DNA of 64,000 bases, taken from the NCBI GenBank assembly GCA_963794185.1, contig CAWCDM010000128.1, forward strand, positions 79,851 to 143,850, read 5' to 3'. The notes beneath the pieces are model-generated. The model was not told the DNA's origin, did not search any database, and saw only the letters and a program-made list of their open reading frames with translations. This document shows positions 9,294-19,285 of this stretch, piece after piece; within the stretch, counting starts at the first letter, position 1, and every line of letters starts with the position of its first letter. Origin of the DNA: JAMXLO01 sp963794185. GTDB taxonomy: Bacteria > Pseudomonadota > Alphaproteobacteria > Acetobacterales > Acetobacteraceae. The position numbers were made by a program, and so were the translations under genes.

Positions 9294-10124
9294 ATGACAC
9301 GACTGGCAGCGCTGCCCGAACGGGGCGTGATCGAGGTCGGCGGGGAAGATCGGGTGAGCTTCCTCCAGGGACTGGTGTCGAACGACGTAGCCCAGGCGGT
9401 ACCTGGCCATGCTGTGTGGGCTGCATTGCTGACTCCGCAGGGCAAGTGGCTGGCCGACTTCTTCATGCTGGCGGACGGCGACCGCCTGCTCCTGGACTGC
9501 GAGCGCGCGCAGGTGCCCCTGCTGCTGCAACGCCTGTCGCGCTTTCGACTGCGGTCCAAGGTGACGCTGCGCGCCGTCGAGGAGTTTTCGGTTTACGCTG
9601 CCTGGGGCGGCGCGCCGAGCCCGACGGCCACTCGGCAGGCAGTCATCGCGCCCGACCCTAGGCTGCCCGAAGCCGGCTGGCGCCTGCTGTCGGCAACGCC
9701 ACTGCCCGCCACCGCATTCGAGGCGGACTGGGACCGCCATCGCCTGCCGCTGGGCCTGCCCGACGGATCGCGCGACCTGGAAGCGGAGAAGACCGTGTTG
9801 CTGGAAGCAGGCTTCGACGAGCTGAACGGCGTGTCGTGGACGAAGGGCTGCTACATGGGCCAGGAACTGACCGCACGCACCAAATACCGTGGCCTGGTCA
9901 AGCGTCGCCTGGTTCCCGTGTCGGTGGCTGGCAGCTTGCCCCCACCCGGCACGCCGGTGCTGCGGAACGCCGTGGAAGTGGGGACAATGCGCTCCGGTCG
10001 CGACAGCTCGGGCCTGGCGGTGTTGCGGATCGATGCGCTGCACGCGACGCTGACCTGTGGCGGAGCAACGCTGACCCCTCGGATACCCGCCTGGATGGTT
10101 CTCCCGGAGACCGTGGGCCAATGA
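9294..10124 (+). CDS. ygfZ: Folate-binding protein YgfZ (Fe-S cluster maintenance)
   Basis: A 276-residue member of the YgfZ/GcvT family. The diagnostic K-G-C-[YF]-x-G-Q-E motif reads KGCYMGQELTARTKYRG around residues 184-200, following NGVSWT. YgfZ binds tetrahydrofolate and helps assemble or repair some Fe-S enzymes. The start ATG at 9294 places MTRLAALPERGVIEVGGEDRVSFLQG at the usual N-terminus. It overlaps the DUF29 gene by four bases (ATGA). Confidence 0.93.
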   Translation: MTRLAALPERGVIEVGGEDRVSFLQGLVSNDVAQAVPGHAVWAALLTPQGKWLADFFMLADGDRLLLDCERAQVPLLLQRLSRFRLRSKVTLRAVEEFSVYAAWGGAPSPTATRQAVIAPDPRLPEAGWRLLSATPLPATAFEADWDRHRLPLGLPDGSRDLEAEKTVLLEAGFDELNGVSWTKGCYMGQELTARTKYRGLVKRRLVPVSVAGSLPPPGTPVLRNAVEVGTMRSGRDSSGLAVLRIDALHATLTCGGATLTPRIPAWMVLPETVGQ

Positions 10125-10552
10125 GCGACTATGACACCGACATCCTGCTATGGAGCGAACGCCAGGGCGAGCTGCTACGCCGCCGTGCTGCCGGCGAACT
10201 GGTGAACGACGCCGAGCTCGATTGGCCCAATGTTGCCGAGGAGATCGAGAGTGTGGGACGCGAGCAGTTGCACGCGGTCGAGTCGCTGCTCCGACAGGCC
10301 ATCATTCACCGGCTCAAAGTGATCGCATGGCCGCAGTCCTCCGCCGTCGCCGGGTGGCAGGATGAAGAACTGCATTTCCGCCAGGATGCATTTGACCGGT
10401 ACACCCCGGCCATGCGGCAGCGGATCGACCTGGCGCGCATCTATCGCCGTGCGCTGCAACGGGTTCCGAAGCAGGTCGACGGCCGTTCGCCGCAGCCACT
10501 ACCCGACGCCTGCCCCTGGACGCTCGACGAACTGCTGAGCGACGAACCATGA
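10121..10552 (+). CDS. DUF29 domain-containing protein
   Basis: A 143-residue protein of the DUF29 family: YDTDILLWSERQGELLR at the start, then DWPNVAEEIESVGREQLHAVESLLRQAIIHRLK, and WPWTLDEL-like PDACPWTLDELLS at the end. DUF29 proteins are small, mostly helical, frequent in cyanobacteria and alphaproteobacteria, and have no established function. The gene overlaps both neighbours by ATGA (ygfZ before, methyltransferase after), so the three are one translation unit. Confidence 0.88.
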   Translation: MSDYDTDILLWSERQGELLRRRAAGELVNDAELDWPNVAEEIESVGREQLHAVESLLRQAIIHRLKVIAWPQSSAVAGWQDEELHFRQDAFDRYTPAMRQRIDLARIYRRALQRVPKQVDGRSPQPLPDACPWTLDELLSDEP

Positions 10553-11136
10553 GCGAGACTCAATCTGTCGACTGGGAAGGCCGTTACAGGGGTGGCGCAA
10601 CCGGTTGGGAACGCCACGGCCTGAACCCTGCCTTCCTCGCCTGGCGGGAGTCGGGGGAGCTGGCCCCATGCCGCATCCTGGTCCCCGGCGGTGGCCGCAG
10701 CCTGGAACCGCTGGCTCTCGCCGAGGCGGGGTTCGATGTCACGGTGGTGGACGCGGCTCCCAGCGCGGTCGCGACGCAGCAGGCGCGCCTCGATCGCATC
10801 AAGGTCCAGGCGCGGGTCGAGCAGGCGGATCTGTTCGCCTGGGACCCGGACCGCCAGTTCGATGCGATCTACGATCAGACCTGCCTCTGCGCGCTGCCGA
10901 CGGCCCTGTGGCCCAACTACGCGCGCCGTCTGCATCGCTGGCTGCGACCGGGCGGATCGCTTTTCGTGCTGTTCATGCAGACCGACAGGACGGACGGGCC
11001 GCCTTTCCATTGCGACCTCGACGCCATGCGACGCCTGTTCGAGACGCCCACCTGGATCTGGCCGGGTGCGCTGATCGGCCGGGTCGAACATTCGCCCGGC
11101 CGGTCGGAACAGCCGGCTGTTCTGCGGCGGCTTTGA
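10549..11136 (+). CDS. TPMT-family SAM-dependent methyltransferase
   Basis: A 195-residue class I methyltransferase. WEGRYRGGATGWERHGLNPAF is the thiopurine methyltransferase family opening, ILVPGGGRSLEPLALAEAG is the SAM-binding loop (about residues 43-61), and YDQTCLCALP and RRLHRWLRPGGSLFVLF follow. Bacterial members methylate chalcogens, halides or thiols, and the substrate here is unknown. It is coupled to the DUF29 gene by an ATGA overlap. Confidence 0.88.
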   Translation: MSETQSVDWEGRYRGGATGWERHGLNPAFLAWRESGELAPCRILVPGGGRSLEPLALAEAGFDVTVVDAAPSAVATQQARLDRIKVQARVEQADLFAWDPDRQFDAIYDQTCLCALPTALWPNYARRLHRWLRPGGSLFVLFMQTDRTDGPPFHCDLDAMRRLFETPTWIWPGALIGRVEHSPGRSEQPAVLRRL

Positions 11137-11150
11137 AGCAGGAGCACACA

Positions 11151-12440
11151 ATGGCCGCCACACCGCTCGACCAGGCGCTCGACGCACGCGTGACCGAAAT
11201 CCTGGACCGATGCACTTCGTGCGGGGCCTGCGTCGATGTCTGTCCGATGCCGGGCCCGGCCGGTATCGATGCAAGCGATCCATCCGCGCTGGCGTCGGGC
11301 GTGCTGGCGATCCTGCGCGGCGAGGACCATCCGGAGGCGTCCGCCAGCTGGGCCGCGGTGTGCACCGGCAGCGGGCATTGCATACCGGCCTGTCAGTACG
11401 GCGTGAACCCGCGCTTCATGCTGGCGATGGCACGCCTCGCAACCGAGCGGCAGAAGGGGCCGGCCGATCGCCGGCGTACCGGCTTCACCCGCTTCACCGG
11501 CATGACGACCGGCGTGCGCGTGCTCTCACGACTGCAACTGCCGCCTGATCTGCTTGCGCGCTTCCGACCCGAGGACGACGCGGACGAAGCACCGGACGTG
11601 GTGTTCTACACCGGCTGCAATCTGCTGAAGACGCCACACATCGCACTGCTCTGCTTCGACATCATGGACGCGCTGGGCGTCCGCTATCGCGTGATGGGCG
11701 GACCGTCGCATTGCTGTGGCGTGCTGCAGTTCCGTGCCGGCGATCTGGCGACGTCGGGCCGCATTGCCTACCGCACGGTCGATCGTCTGGCGAGCGCCGG
11801 CAATCGTGTGCTGTCATGGTGCCCGACCTGCCAGGTGCAGCTCGGCGAGATCGTCGTTCCGGGCAGGACCGACACGAAGCTGGAACTGGAGCCGTTCCTG
11901 CTGTTCCTCGCCTCGCGCCTCGACGAACTGCGTCCGCTACTGAAGAACGCGGTGAACCGGCGCGTCGGGCTGCATGAACACCCCGGCGTGCAGGGCGTGA
12001 GCGATGCCGCCCGTGCCATCCTGCAGGCGATCCCGGGCCTCGACTTCGTCGATCTCGAGCAGCCGCGGATCGGCTGGATGTGCAATACGCTGAACCCGCT
12101 GCCCGCATACAAGCGGCAGGTGCATCAGAACCAGCTCCAGGCCGCGGCGGATGCCGGCGTCACGACTTTGGCCGGCATCTACCACGCGTGCCACCGCGAG
12201 CTCTGTTCGCACGAGCGCGACTGGCCGTTCGAGGTCGTCAATTTCCTGGAACTTGTCGGTGAGAGCATGGGTCTTGCCCGGCCGGATCTGTTCAAGCGGC
12301 TCAAGCTGATGCAGGACGTCGATGCGATCCTGGCCGAGGCGGCTCCGATGATCGAGGCGCATCATCTCGATCTCGACGAAGCGCGGAGCGTCATCCTGAC
12401 AGACATGCTCGGCGAACAGCCGTTGCCGCTTCGGGCTTAG
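11151..12440 (+). CDS. Heterodisulfide reductase-like (Fe-S)-binding protein
   Basis: A 429-residue cytoplasmic protein. Residues about 20-32 give a ferredoxin-like CTSCGACVDVCP motif, and a second half-motif CTGSGHCIPACQYG lies near 80. Two cysteine-rich (CCG-type) regions follow: FYTGCN...SHCCG...WCPTCQ and GWMCNT...YHACHRELC. This arrangement resembles GlpC/HdrB-type electron-transfer subunits. The partner is not evident; the upstream genes are not redox enzymes. AGGAG lies 7-8 bases before the ATG. The last base of its TAG stop is the first base of the MITE-like repeat. Confidence 0.8.
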   Translation: MAATPLDQALDARVTEILDRCTSCGACVDVCPMPGPAGIDASDPSALASGVLAILRGEDHPEASASWAAVCTGSGHCIPACQYGVNPRFMLAMARLATERQKGPADRRRTGFTRFTGMTTGVRVLSRLQLPPDLLARFRPEDDADEAPDVVFYTGCNLLKTPHIALLCFDIMDALGVRYRVMGGPSHCCGVLQFRAGDLATSGRIAYRTVDRLASAGNRVLSWCPTCQVQLGEIVVPGRTDTKLELEPFLLFLASRLDELRPLLKNAVNRRVGLHEHPGVQGVSDAARAILQAIPGLDFVDLEQPRIGWMCNTLNPLPAYKRQVHQNQLQAAADAGVTTLAGIYHACHRELCSHERDWPFEVVNFLELVGESMGLARPDLFKRLKLMQDVDAILAEAAPMIEAHHLDLDEARSVILTDMLGEQPLPLRA

Positions 12441-12607
12441 GACTCGCCGCGCATCAATCGAATCAGATGCTGCGGGACGGCACCTCTCGTCGTCATCCCC
12501 GCGCAAGCGGGGACCCAGTTGTCAGCCTGGGTCCCCGCTTGCGCGGGGATGACGACGAGAACGGAAGGTCGTCTGCACATTGACGCAGTAAATTCGCGGC
12601 GAGTCCC
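12440..12607. mobile_element. MITE-like repeat, copy 1
   Basis: A non-coding element bounded by a 12-bp inverted repeat GGACTCGCCGCG (12440-12451 and its complement 12595-12606), with TA immediately outside both ends (12438-12439 and 12608-12609). The centre holds a long palindrome built on GTCATCCCCGCG...CGCGGGGATGAC. A shorter relative lies at 50432-50560 with the same ends. TA-flanked short palindromes suggest mobilisation by an IS630/mariner-type transposase, which is inference. The insertion abuts and completes the stop codon of the Fe-S protein gene. Confidence 0.7.
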
Positions 12608-12666
12608 TATGCCGGCGCCCCTGAGAGTGACCAACTGATCGCCCAATCAGCACAGTGCGGGCGGCG

Positions 12667-15600
12667 CTATTCCGCCGCCACCGGCACCGGGGCGGTGGCG
12701 AGGCGCGGCAGCAGGGCGCGGCGCTGCTCCTCCGCCTTCATCCGGTTGGCGTCCTTCACCGGCCCGAAGCCACGCATCATGTCTGGCAGCTGCGCGATCG
12801 CCACCGCGGCATCCAGCGTATCGGGCCGCAGGGCGCCCAGAGCCGCACGAAGGTCGCCGATATACTGCTCGATCAGCGCCCGCTCCATCCGCCGCTCCCG
12901 TTGGCGGCCGAACAGATCAAACGCGGTGCCCCGCAGATGTCTGCCGTGGCGCAGCACGCGGAACAGCGGCAGCGCAAGCCAGCCGGGCAGCGCGATCTTG
13001 CGCGGCCGACCCGTCGCGGGATCGATGCCGGTGATCAGCGGCGGTGACAGGTGGAACACCGGCTTCGCGCCGTAGCGTCGCGGCGGCATGCAGCCGCGCG
13101 ACCTCGTATTCATCCTTGTATGCCATGAGGCGATACAGGCCCTCGGCCGCGGCGCGCGACAATCGCCCGGCACTGCCGAACACCTGCGTCTCGCGTGCGA
13201 CAACCTCGCTCACCAGCGACCGATAGCGCGCCGCCAGCGCCGCGTTCTGATACTCGATCAGCGCGGCGGCCCGCGCCTCGATCAGGGCATCCAGCGTGGC
13301 GGGCGGCGCCTCGAGCATGTGCACCAGAATCTCGTCCGCGAGGTCCGGGTGTTCCGCGAGGATGCGGCCCCATACGAAGGCGCGACGGTTCATCGCGGGC
13401 GCCGCACCGTTCAGCTCGATGGCGCGCAGGATCGCCGCCTGCCCGACCGGCACCAGACCGCGCTGCCACGCCAGCCCCAGCAGCAGCGTGTTCATCGCCT
13501 GCGCGTTGCCGAACAACCGCTCGGCCAGCCGCACCGCGTGCAGATAAACCGAGGCCGCGGCATCGGTCGCGCGCTCGATAGTGCGCCGGTGCAGCACCGC
13601 GTCGATCTGCAGGTTGGCGTCGTGCTTGAATGCGGCGGTGGCGGCGAGATCGAGATTGCCGATCACCGCGGCGGATTTCGCGTTGCGCTCCAGCACGCCC
13701 GGTCCGGCCGCGACGGCAAGGTCGGCGGCAATCATCACATCGGCGGCGCCAAGCGGGACGCGCACGACATCGAGCGCCAACTCCGCATCGGCGATCTGCA
13801 CGTGCGCCACCACCGTGCCGTTCTTCTGCGCCAGGCCGGTGAAATCGAGCGTGCGCACCTTCTTGCCTTCCAGATGCGCGGCCATCGCGAGAATTGCGCC
13901 CGACGTGATGATGCCGCCGCCGCCGATGCCGGCGAACAGCGCACGCCACGCCGTTTCCGTTGCCGGCAACTTCGGAACCGGCAATCCGGCGCCAAGTTCA
14001 TCCTCGCGTGCCTGCCAGTGCGGGTCGGCGTCCGGCGCGCTCGGCGGACCGGCGATCGTTACGAAGCTCGGGCAGAACCCCTTCAGGCACGACAGATCGA
14101 CGTTGCAGCTTGTCGGATTGATGCGCCGCTTGCGCCCTAGCGATGTCTCCACCGGCTCGATCGCGATGCAGCCGGATTGCGTGGAGCAGTCGCCGCAGTT
14201 TTCGCACACCTGCTCGTTGATCACGACGCTCTGCGTCGCCTGCGGCATTTTTCCCCGCTTGCGGCGGCGGCGCTTTTCGGTGGCGCAGACCTGGTCGTAG
14301 ATCAGCACGGATACGCCCTGGTATTCCCGCAGCTCGCGCTGCACCGCGTCGAGTTCCGCACGCGTGTGGCGCGTCGTGCCAGCGGGGAGCGCCGATGCGG
14401 GCGGCAGGCGGTCCTTCTCGTCCACGACCAGGGCAATCCGGGATATTCCCTCCGCGGCAACCTGCGCGGCGATCGCTGTCACCGGAAAGCCGCCCTCGGC
14501 CGGCTGGCCGCCGGTCATCGCCACCGCGTCGTTGAACAGGATCTTGTAGGTGATGCGCGCCTTCGCGGCGACCGCCTGGCGGATCGCCATGATGCCGGAA
14601 TGCGTGTAGGTGCCGTCGCCGATATTGGCGAACATGTGCGCGGTGTCGGTGAACGGCGCCATGCCGACGAACGGCGCGCCCTCGCCGCCCATGTGCGTGA
14701 AGGTGCGGGTCTGGTCGCCGTCGTCCAGCGCCATGAAGTGGCAGCCGATGCCGGCGGTGGCGAAGCTGCCCTCCGGGAGGCGCGTCGAGGTGCCGTGCGG
14801 ACAGCCGGCGCAGAACGCGGGAATGCGGCGCAGCAGTCCGGGCGGGCGTTCCGGCATGCGCGACGCCGGCGGATCGGCGACGTTCAGGCCCGTCGAACGG
14901 AGGAAGCCGGCAAGCCCGGCGGCAACGATCTCTGGCGACAGCTCCATCAGCGGCGTCAAAAGCGGCGCCCCCGAATGGGTGGTCTTGCCGCTGATCTCCG
15001 GCCGCTCGCCGGCGGGCAGATTGTAGAGCGCGTCGCGGATCTGCGATTCGACGAAGCTGCGCTTTTCCTCGACCACCAGCAGAGCGCGCTTGCCGCGGGC
15101 GAACTCGCGCAGACCGATAGTCTCGAGCGGCCAGGTCATCGCCACCTTGTAGAGTGCGATCTGGCTGTGGCCCTCGAGGCCCAGCATGCGCAACGCGTGC
15201 ATCGTGTCCTCGTGCGCGCGGCCGACGGTGACGATGCCGATCGGCGCATCGTCGGCACCGAAGATGCGGCGGTCGAGGCGGTTGGCGCGTGCCCAGGCCA
15301 ACACGGCGGGAAGTCGCTCCTGCACCACACGGCGTTCGAGCTCGATGCGGTCGGCGGGGAAGCGCAGGTTCGGATCGAAATTCAGCCCATGCGGCGGGAT
15401 GGGGAAATCCGGCGTGACGAAATTGCGAGCCGATGGGATCACCAGCGTGGCCGCCTGTTCGGCCGTCTCGGCAGTGGTCTTCAAAGCGACCCAGAGACCG
15501 GAGAAGCGCGACAACGCAATGCCCGCAAGACCGAGGTCGACGATGTCCTGGGCAGAGGCCGGATTCAGAACGGGAATAAACACGCCCTCGAAGACGTGCT

Positions 15601-16150
15601 CGGTCTGATGCGGATAGGTCGACGAGTGCGCGCCATGGTCGTCGCCGGCCACTGCCAGCACGCCGCCATGCGCCGAGGTGCCGATGAAATTGCCGCAGTG
15701 CAGCGCATCGCCGGCGCGATCGACGCCGGGACCCTTGCCGTACCACATGCCGAACACGCCATCGACGCGCTTGCCGGGGAACGCGTCGAGCTGCTGCGTG
15801 CCGTACAGCATGGTCGCCGCAAGGTCCTCGTTGACACCCGGCTGGAAGCGGATGTTCTGGGCTTCCAGCATCGTCTGACGGCGCCACAGTTCCTGATCGA
15901 GCCCGCCCAGCGGCGAGCCACGATAGCCGGACACCAGCGCGCCGGTGTTCAGCCCGGCGGCACGATCGAGCCGTGCCTGTTCCAGCAGCACGCGCACGAG
16001 AGCCTGGATGCCGGTCAGCAGCACCGGCCTGTCGAGATCGACGAAGCGGCTTTCCAGCGTGGTGCCAGGGGGCGTGGTGCCAGTGGACGGGGCTTCAGTG
16101 GGCGTGGTGTCGATGGGCGCGGTGGTGGCAGGGCCGAGACCGATATCCAT
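12667..16150 (-). CDS. Fused indolepyruvate:ferredoxin oxidoreductase, frameshifted near C-terminus
   Basis: A roughly 1160-residue single-chain 2-oxoacid:ferredoxin oxidoreductase converting arylpyruvates to aryl-acetyl-CoA with ferredoxin as electron acceptor. A Pro/Thr-rich 30-residue leader precedes the pyrimidine-binding domain (GYRGSPLGGLDQE). CAGCPHGTSTRLPEG and IGDGTYTHSG (TPP site) follow, then a 4Fe-4S motif CENCGDCSTQSGC near 650 and the gamma domain GIGGGGIITSGAIL near 760. The frame breaks near 13088 after EVARLHA and resumes as YGAKPVFHLSPPLITGIDP to the stop at 12667, so a 1-nt deletion or insertion is likely. It is divergent from the paa-like operon. Confidence 0.9.
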
Positions 16151-16311
16151 CTTGGGTCATCTCTCCACAGAGCGGGCGGCATACTGCCGTTCCCCGCTTT
16201 GGCTGCATACATGTGATCGCCGCCCGCACGCCGCCAGGGAGGCTGTACGCAACGCATCAGTTGTGCGCGAGAGCGCGGCGGGGCGATAGTTTTGTGACAA
16301 CGGAGGTCGCC

Positions 16312-16776
16312 ATGACGATCGTGCCGATACGCGGACTGTTCGAGGCACACCTGACCGTGAGCGATCTCGACCGCTCCATCGGGTTCTATCGAGACGTGCT
16401 GGGACTGACCCTTGCCACCCGGATTCCGGAACGTCAGGTGGCTTTCTTCTGGGTGCCGACACCCGAGAAGGGCATGCTGGGGCTGTGGTCGATCGGCACA
16501 TCGCCGCTGCGGATGCGGCTGCACATCGCCTTTCAGGTCGAGCTGCCGCAGGTGTTCGCCTCGGTGCGCGCCCTGCTGGCCGCCGGCCTGACGCCGCTCG
16601 ATCAGGGCGGCGGACGGCCGATCGAGGAGCCGCAGGTGCTTTGCTGGATGCCGGCGGCGAGCGTCTATTTCGACGATCCGGACGGGCACTCGCTGGAGTT
16701 CATCTGCATGCTGGATGAAGCGCCGCGGCCGGAGCTGGGGCGCGTCGCGTGGTCGGAGTGGCGGAGGCAGTCATGA
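16312..16776 (+). CDS. VOC (glyoxalase-fold) family protein
   Basis: A 154-residue protein with the paired beta-alpha-beta-beta-beta modules of the vicinal-oxygen-chelate fold. FEAHLTVSDLDRSIGFYRDVLGL gives the first metal His, LHIAFQVE the second, and YFDDPDGHSLEFICM the Glu near residue 136. Such proteins include dioxygenases, isomerases and resistance enzymes, so the substrate is open. GGAGGT at 16302-16307 precedes the ATG. It begins a run with enoyl-CoA hydratase, thioesterase and CoA ligase genes, all overlapping or adjacent. Confidence 0.87.
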   Translation: MTIVPIRGLFEAHLTVSDLDRSIGFYRDVLGLTLATRIPERQVAFFWVPTPEKGMLGLWSIGTSPLRMRLHIAFQVELPQVFASVRALLAAGLTPLDQGGGRPIEEPQVLCWMPAASVYFDDPDGHSLEFICMLDEAPRPELGRVAWSEWRRQS

Positions 16777-16791
16777 GCGACGTAGGTACGC

Positions 16792-17562
16792 GTGGAGATG
16801 CACGACGGGTGGCGGAAGCTGGTGCTGAACCGGCCCGAGAAGCTGAACGCCGCAAACGCGGCAATGCTGACGGCGCTGCTTGCGGCACTCGACGGGGCGG
16901 AGGCGGATTTGACGTGCCGCGCCCTGCTGCTGACCGGTGAGGGACGCGGCTTCTGCGCCGGGCAGGAGCTGGGGGCGGAAATGATGCCCGGCGCTGATGG
17001 CCCGCCCGATCTCGGCAGGTTGGCGGACCTGCATCACCGGTTCGTGCGGCGGCTGCGTGCGGTGCCGCTGCCGGTGGTCTGCGCGGTGAACGGCGTGGCG
17101 GCCGGGGCAGGGGCGAGCTACGCGCTGGCGTGCGACATCGTGCTGGCGGGGCGCGGCGCGAAATTCATCCAGGCTTTCGTGAAGATCGGTCTGGTGCCGG
17201 ATTCCGGCGCCAGCTTCTTCTTGCCGCGCCTGATCGGCGAGGCGCGCGCGCGTGCCCTGGCCATGCTCGGCGAGCCGGTGGATGCCGCGCAGGCGCAGGC
17301 GTGGGGAATGATCTGGAAGGCGGTCGATGATGCCGCATTGCAGCAGGACGCGGAGGCGCTGACCGCGCATCTGGCGAGGCAGCCGACCGAGGCGCTCGCC
17401 GCTATGAAGCGCATGTTCGCCGCGAGCGCTGCCAGCACGCTGGACGCGCAGCTCGATCTCGAGCGCGACCTGCAGGGCGAGGCGGGGCGGAGTGCCGACT
17501 ATGCCGAGGGCGTGCGGGCATTCCTGGAGAAGCGTGCGCCGGTGTTCCGGGGGCGTGGGTGA
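16792..17562 (+). CDS. paaG: Enoyl-CoA hydratase/isomerase, PaaG-like
   Basis: A crotonase-fold protein of about 260 residues. WRKLVLNRPEKLNAAN, GEGRGFCAGQELG and AVNGVAAGAGASYALACDIVLA form the acyl-CoA oxyanion hole. GLVPDSGASFFLPRLIG carries the Asp expected of PaaG (epoxyphenylacetyl-CoA isomerase) where hydratases have Glu. The open frame begins at a GTG (16792). An ATG at 16773, in ATGA overlap with the VOC stop, is one base out of frame; dropping a G near 16784 would give MSDVVRVEMHDGW, which looks like the real start. PaaI and PaaK follow directly. Confidence 0.85.
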   Translation: MEMHDGWRKLVLNRPEKLNAANAAMLTALLAALDGAEADLTCRALLLTGEGRGFCAGQELGAEMMPGADGPPDLGRLADLHHRFVRRLRAVPLPVVCAVNGVAAGAGASYALACDIVLAGRGAKFIQAFVKIGLVPDSGASFFLPRLIGEARARALAMLGEPVDAAQAQAWGMIWKAVDDAALQQDAEALTAHLARQPTEALAAMKRMFAASAASTLDAQLDLERDLQGEAGRSADYAEGVRAFLEKRAPVFRGRG

Positions 17563-17984
17563 ACAATCCCGCCGCGCTGGCCCGTGCCCGCGCCGAGGCG
17601 ATGTGGGCGGCGGATCGTGCCACCGCCGGTCTGGGGATGCGGCTGGAGGAGGTCGCGCCGGGTCGTGCGCGGCTGTCGATGACGATCACCGAGGCGATGA
17701 CGAACGGCCACGGCATCTGTCACGGCGGCTTCATCTTCGCGCTGGCGGATTCGGCGATGGCGTTTGCGGCGAACCCGCGTGGCGAGCCCGCGGTGGCGCA
17801 ACACGCCGCGATCACCTTCATCCGTCCGGGGCGCGTCGGCGAGGTGCTTGTCGCGGAAAGTGTGGAACGCATGCACGCCGGCCGGTCGGGCATGTACGAT
17901 GTGCGCGTCTGCACTGCGGGCGGCGAGTTGGTTGCCGAGTTCCGTGGCCATACACGGACGATCCGGAGCAGATCGGAGGGATAG
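17559..17984 (+). CDS. paaI: PaaI-type hydroxyphenylacetyl-CoA thioesterase
   Basis: A 141-residue hotdog-fold thioesterase. GHGICHGGFIFALADSAMAFA contains the HGG and Asp of the PaaI active site (about residues 47-67), and QHAAITFIRPGRVGEVL and GMYDVRV follow. In phenylacetate catabolism PaaI hydrolyses stalled ring-modified CoA esters. The GTG start overlaps the upstream stop (GTGA), and the stop is directly followed by the paaK start, so the three genes are translated together. Confidence 0.92.
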   Translation: MNNPAALARARAEAMWAADRATAGLGMRLEEVAPGRARLSMTITEAMTNGHGICHGGFIFALADSAMAFAANPRGEPAVAQHAAITFIRPGRVGEVLVAESVERMHAGRSGMYDVRVCTAGGELVAEFRGHTRTIRSRSEG

Positions 17985-19274
17985 ATGGCAGGCCTCGATG
18001 CGATCGAAACCGCGTCGCGCGATGAGATCGCCGCGCTGCAGCGCGAGCGGCTGGCCTGGACGCTGCGTCATGCCTATACGAACGTGCCGCACTACCGTGC
18101 GGCGTTCGATCGCACCGGCGTGCATCCGGACGATTTCCGCCAGCTCGAGGATATCGGGAAATTCCCGTTCACCGGCAAGCAGGACCTGCGTGCGAACTAC
18201 CCGTTCGGGATGTTCGCCGTGCCGCGCGAGAAACTGGTGCGCGTGCATGCATCGTCCGGCACCACCGGCAAGCCGACCGTCGTCGGCTACACGCAGCAGG
18301 ACATCGAGACCTGGGCGCATGTCGTGGCGCGCTCGATCCATGCCGCGGGCGGGCGGCCGGGGATGATCGTGCATGTCGCGTATGGCTACGGACTGTTCAC
18401 CGGCGGGCTCGGCGCGCATTACGGCGCGGAGCGGCTCGGCTGCACCGTGGTGCCGGTGTCCGGCGGCATGACCGAGCGGCAGGTCCAGCTGATCGCCGAC
18501 TTCCGTCCCGACGTGATCATGGTGACGCCGAGCTATATGCTGGCGATCCTCGACGAGTTCCGCCGCCAGGGGCTCGATCCGCGCGACTGTTCGCTGAAGA
18601 TCGGCATCTTCGGCGCCGAGCCCTGGACCAATGCGATGCGCCGGGAGATCGAGGACGGCTTTGCGATGGATGCCGTGGACATCTACGGACTCTCGGAGGT
18701 GATGGGTCCCGGCGTGGCGAACGAGTGCATCGAGACGAAGGACGGCCTGCACATCTGGGAGGATCATTTCTATCCCGAGGTGATCGACCCCGAGACCGGC
18801 GCCGTGCTGCCGGAGGGCGAGCGTGGCGAACTGGTGTTCACCTCGCTCACCAAGGAGGGCATGCCGGTGGTGCGCTACCGCACGCGCGACCTGACGCGCC
18901 TGCTGCCGGGCACCGCGCGCACCATGCGGCGGATGGAGAAGGTCACCGGCCGGTCGGACGACATGGTGATCGTGCGCGGGGTCAACATGTTCCCCACGCA
19001 GATCGAGGAGCAGTTGCTGAAAAGCGATGTGCTGACCGGCCACTACCAGATTGTGCTGACGCGCGAAGGCCGCATGGACGACGTCGCGGTGCATGTGGAG
19101 GCGCGGCCCGAATACTTCGATCCGGTGCTGATGGCGGCAGAGGCGAAGGTGGTCGTGGCGCGGATCAAGGACACGATCGGGCTGACAACGCGCGTCGTCG
19201 TGGAACCGCCGGGCGCGATCGAACGCTCGGTGGGGAAGGCGCGGCGCGTGATCGACCGGCGGCCGCGGGAATAG
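17985..19274 (+). CDS. paaK: Phenylacetate-CoA ligase
   Basis: A 429-residue AMP-forming ligase that activates phenylacetate to phenylacetyl-CoA. HASSGTTGKPTVVGYT near residues 86-101 is the nucleotide-binding P-loop. Further family motifs are VHVAYGYGLFTGGLGAHYGAERLG, DIYGLSEVMGPGV and GRSDDMVIVRGVNMFPTQIE. It starts immediately after paaI. No ring-hydroxylating paaABCDE genes are visible, so the set may serve another arylacetate or act with genes elsewhere. It converges with the next gene across 11 bp. Confidence 0.94.
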   Translation: MAGLDAIETASRDEIAALQRERLAWTLRHAYTNVPHYRAAFDRTGVHPDDFRQLEDIGKFPFTGKQDLRANYPFGMFAVPREKLVRVHASSGTTGKPTVVGYTQQDIETWAHVVARSIHAAGGRPGMIVHVAYGYGLFTGGLGAHYGAERLGCTVVPVSGGMTERQVQLIADFRPDVIMVTPSYMLAILDEFRRQGLDPRDCSLKIGIFGAEPWTNAMRREIEDGFAMDAVDIYGLSEVMGPGVANECIETKDGLHIWEDHFYPEVIDPETGAVLPEGERGELVFTSLTKEGMPVVRYRTRDLTRLLPGTARTMRRMEKVTGRSDDMVIVRGVNMFPTQIEEQLLKSDVLTGHYQIVLTREGRMDDVAVHVEARPEYFDPVLMAAEAKVVVARIKDTIGLTTRVVVEPPGAIERSVGKARRVIDRRPRE

Positions 19275-19285
19275 CGGCAGCGATC

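Noticed and set aside
12485..12555. Hairpin GTCATCCCCGCG...CGCGGGGATGAC considered as a terminator of the Fe-S protein gene
   Set aside because: It has no T run, and it lies inside a repeat that recurs at 50432-50560 with the same outer ends, so it is better described as part of a mobile repeat.
14177..16216. Plus-strand open frame of about 680 codons opposite the indolepyruvate oxidoreductase gene
   Set aside because: Shadow of a high-GC gene. The translation is Arg/Ala/His-rich with no domain, while the other strand shows TPP and Fe-S motifs.
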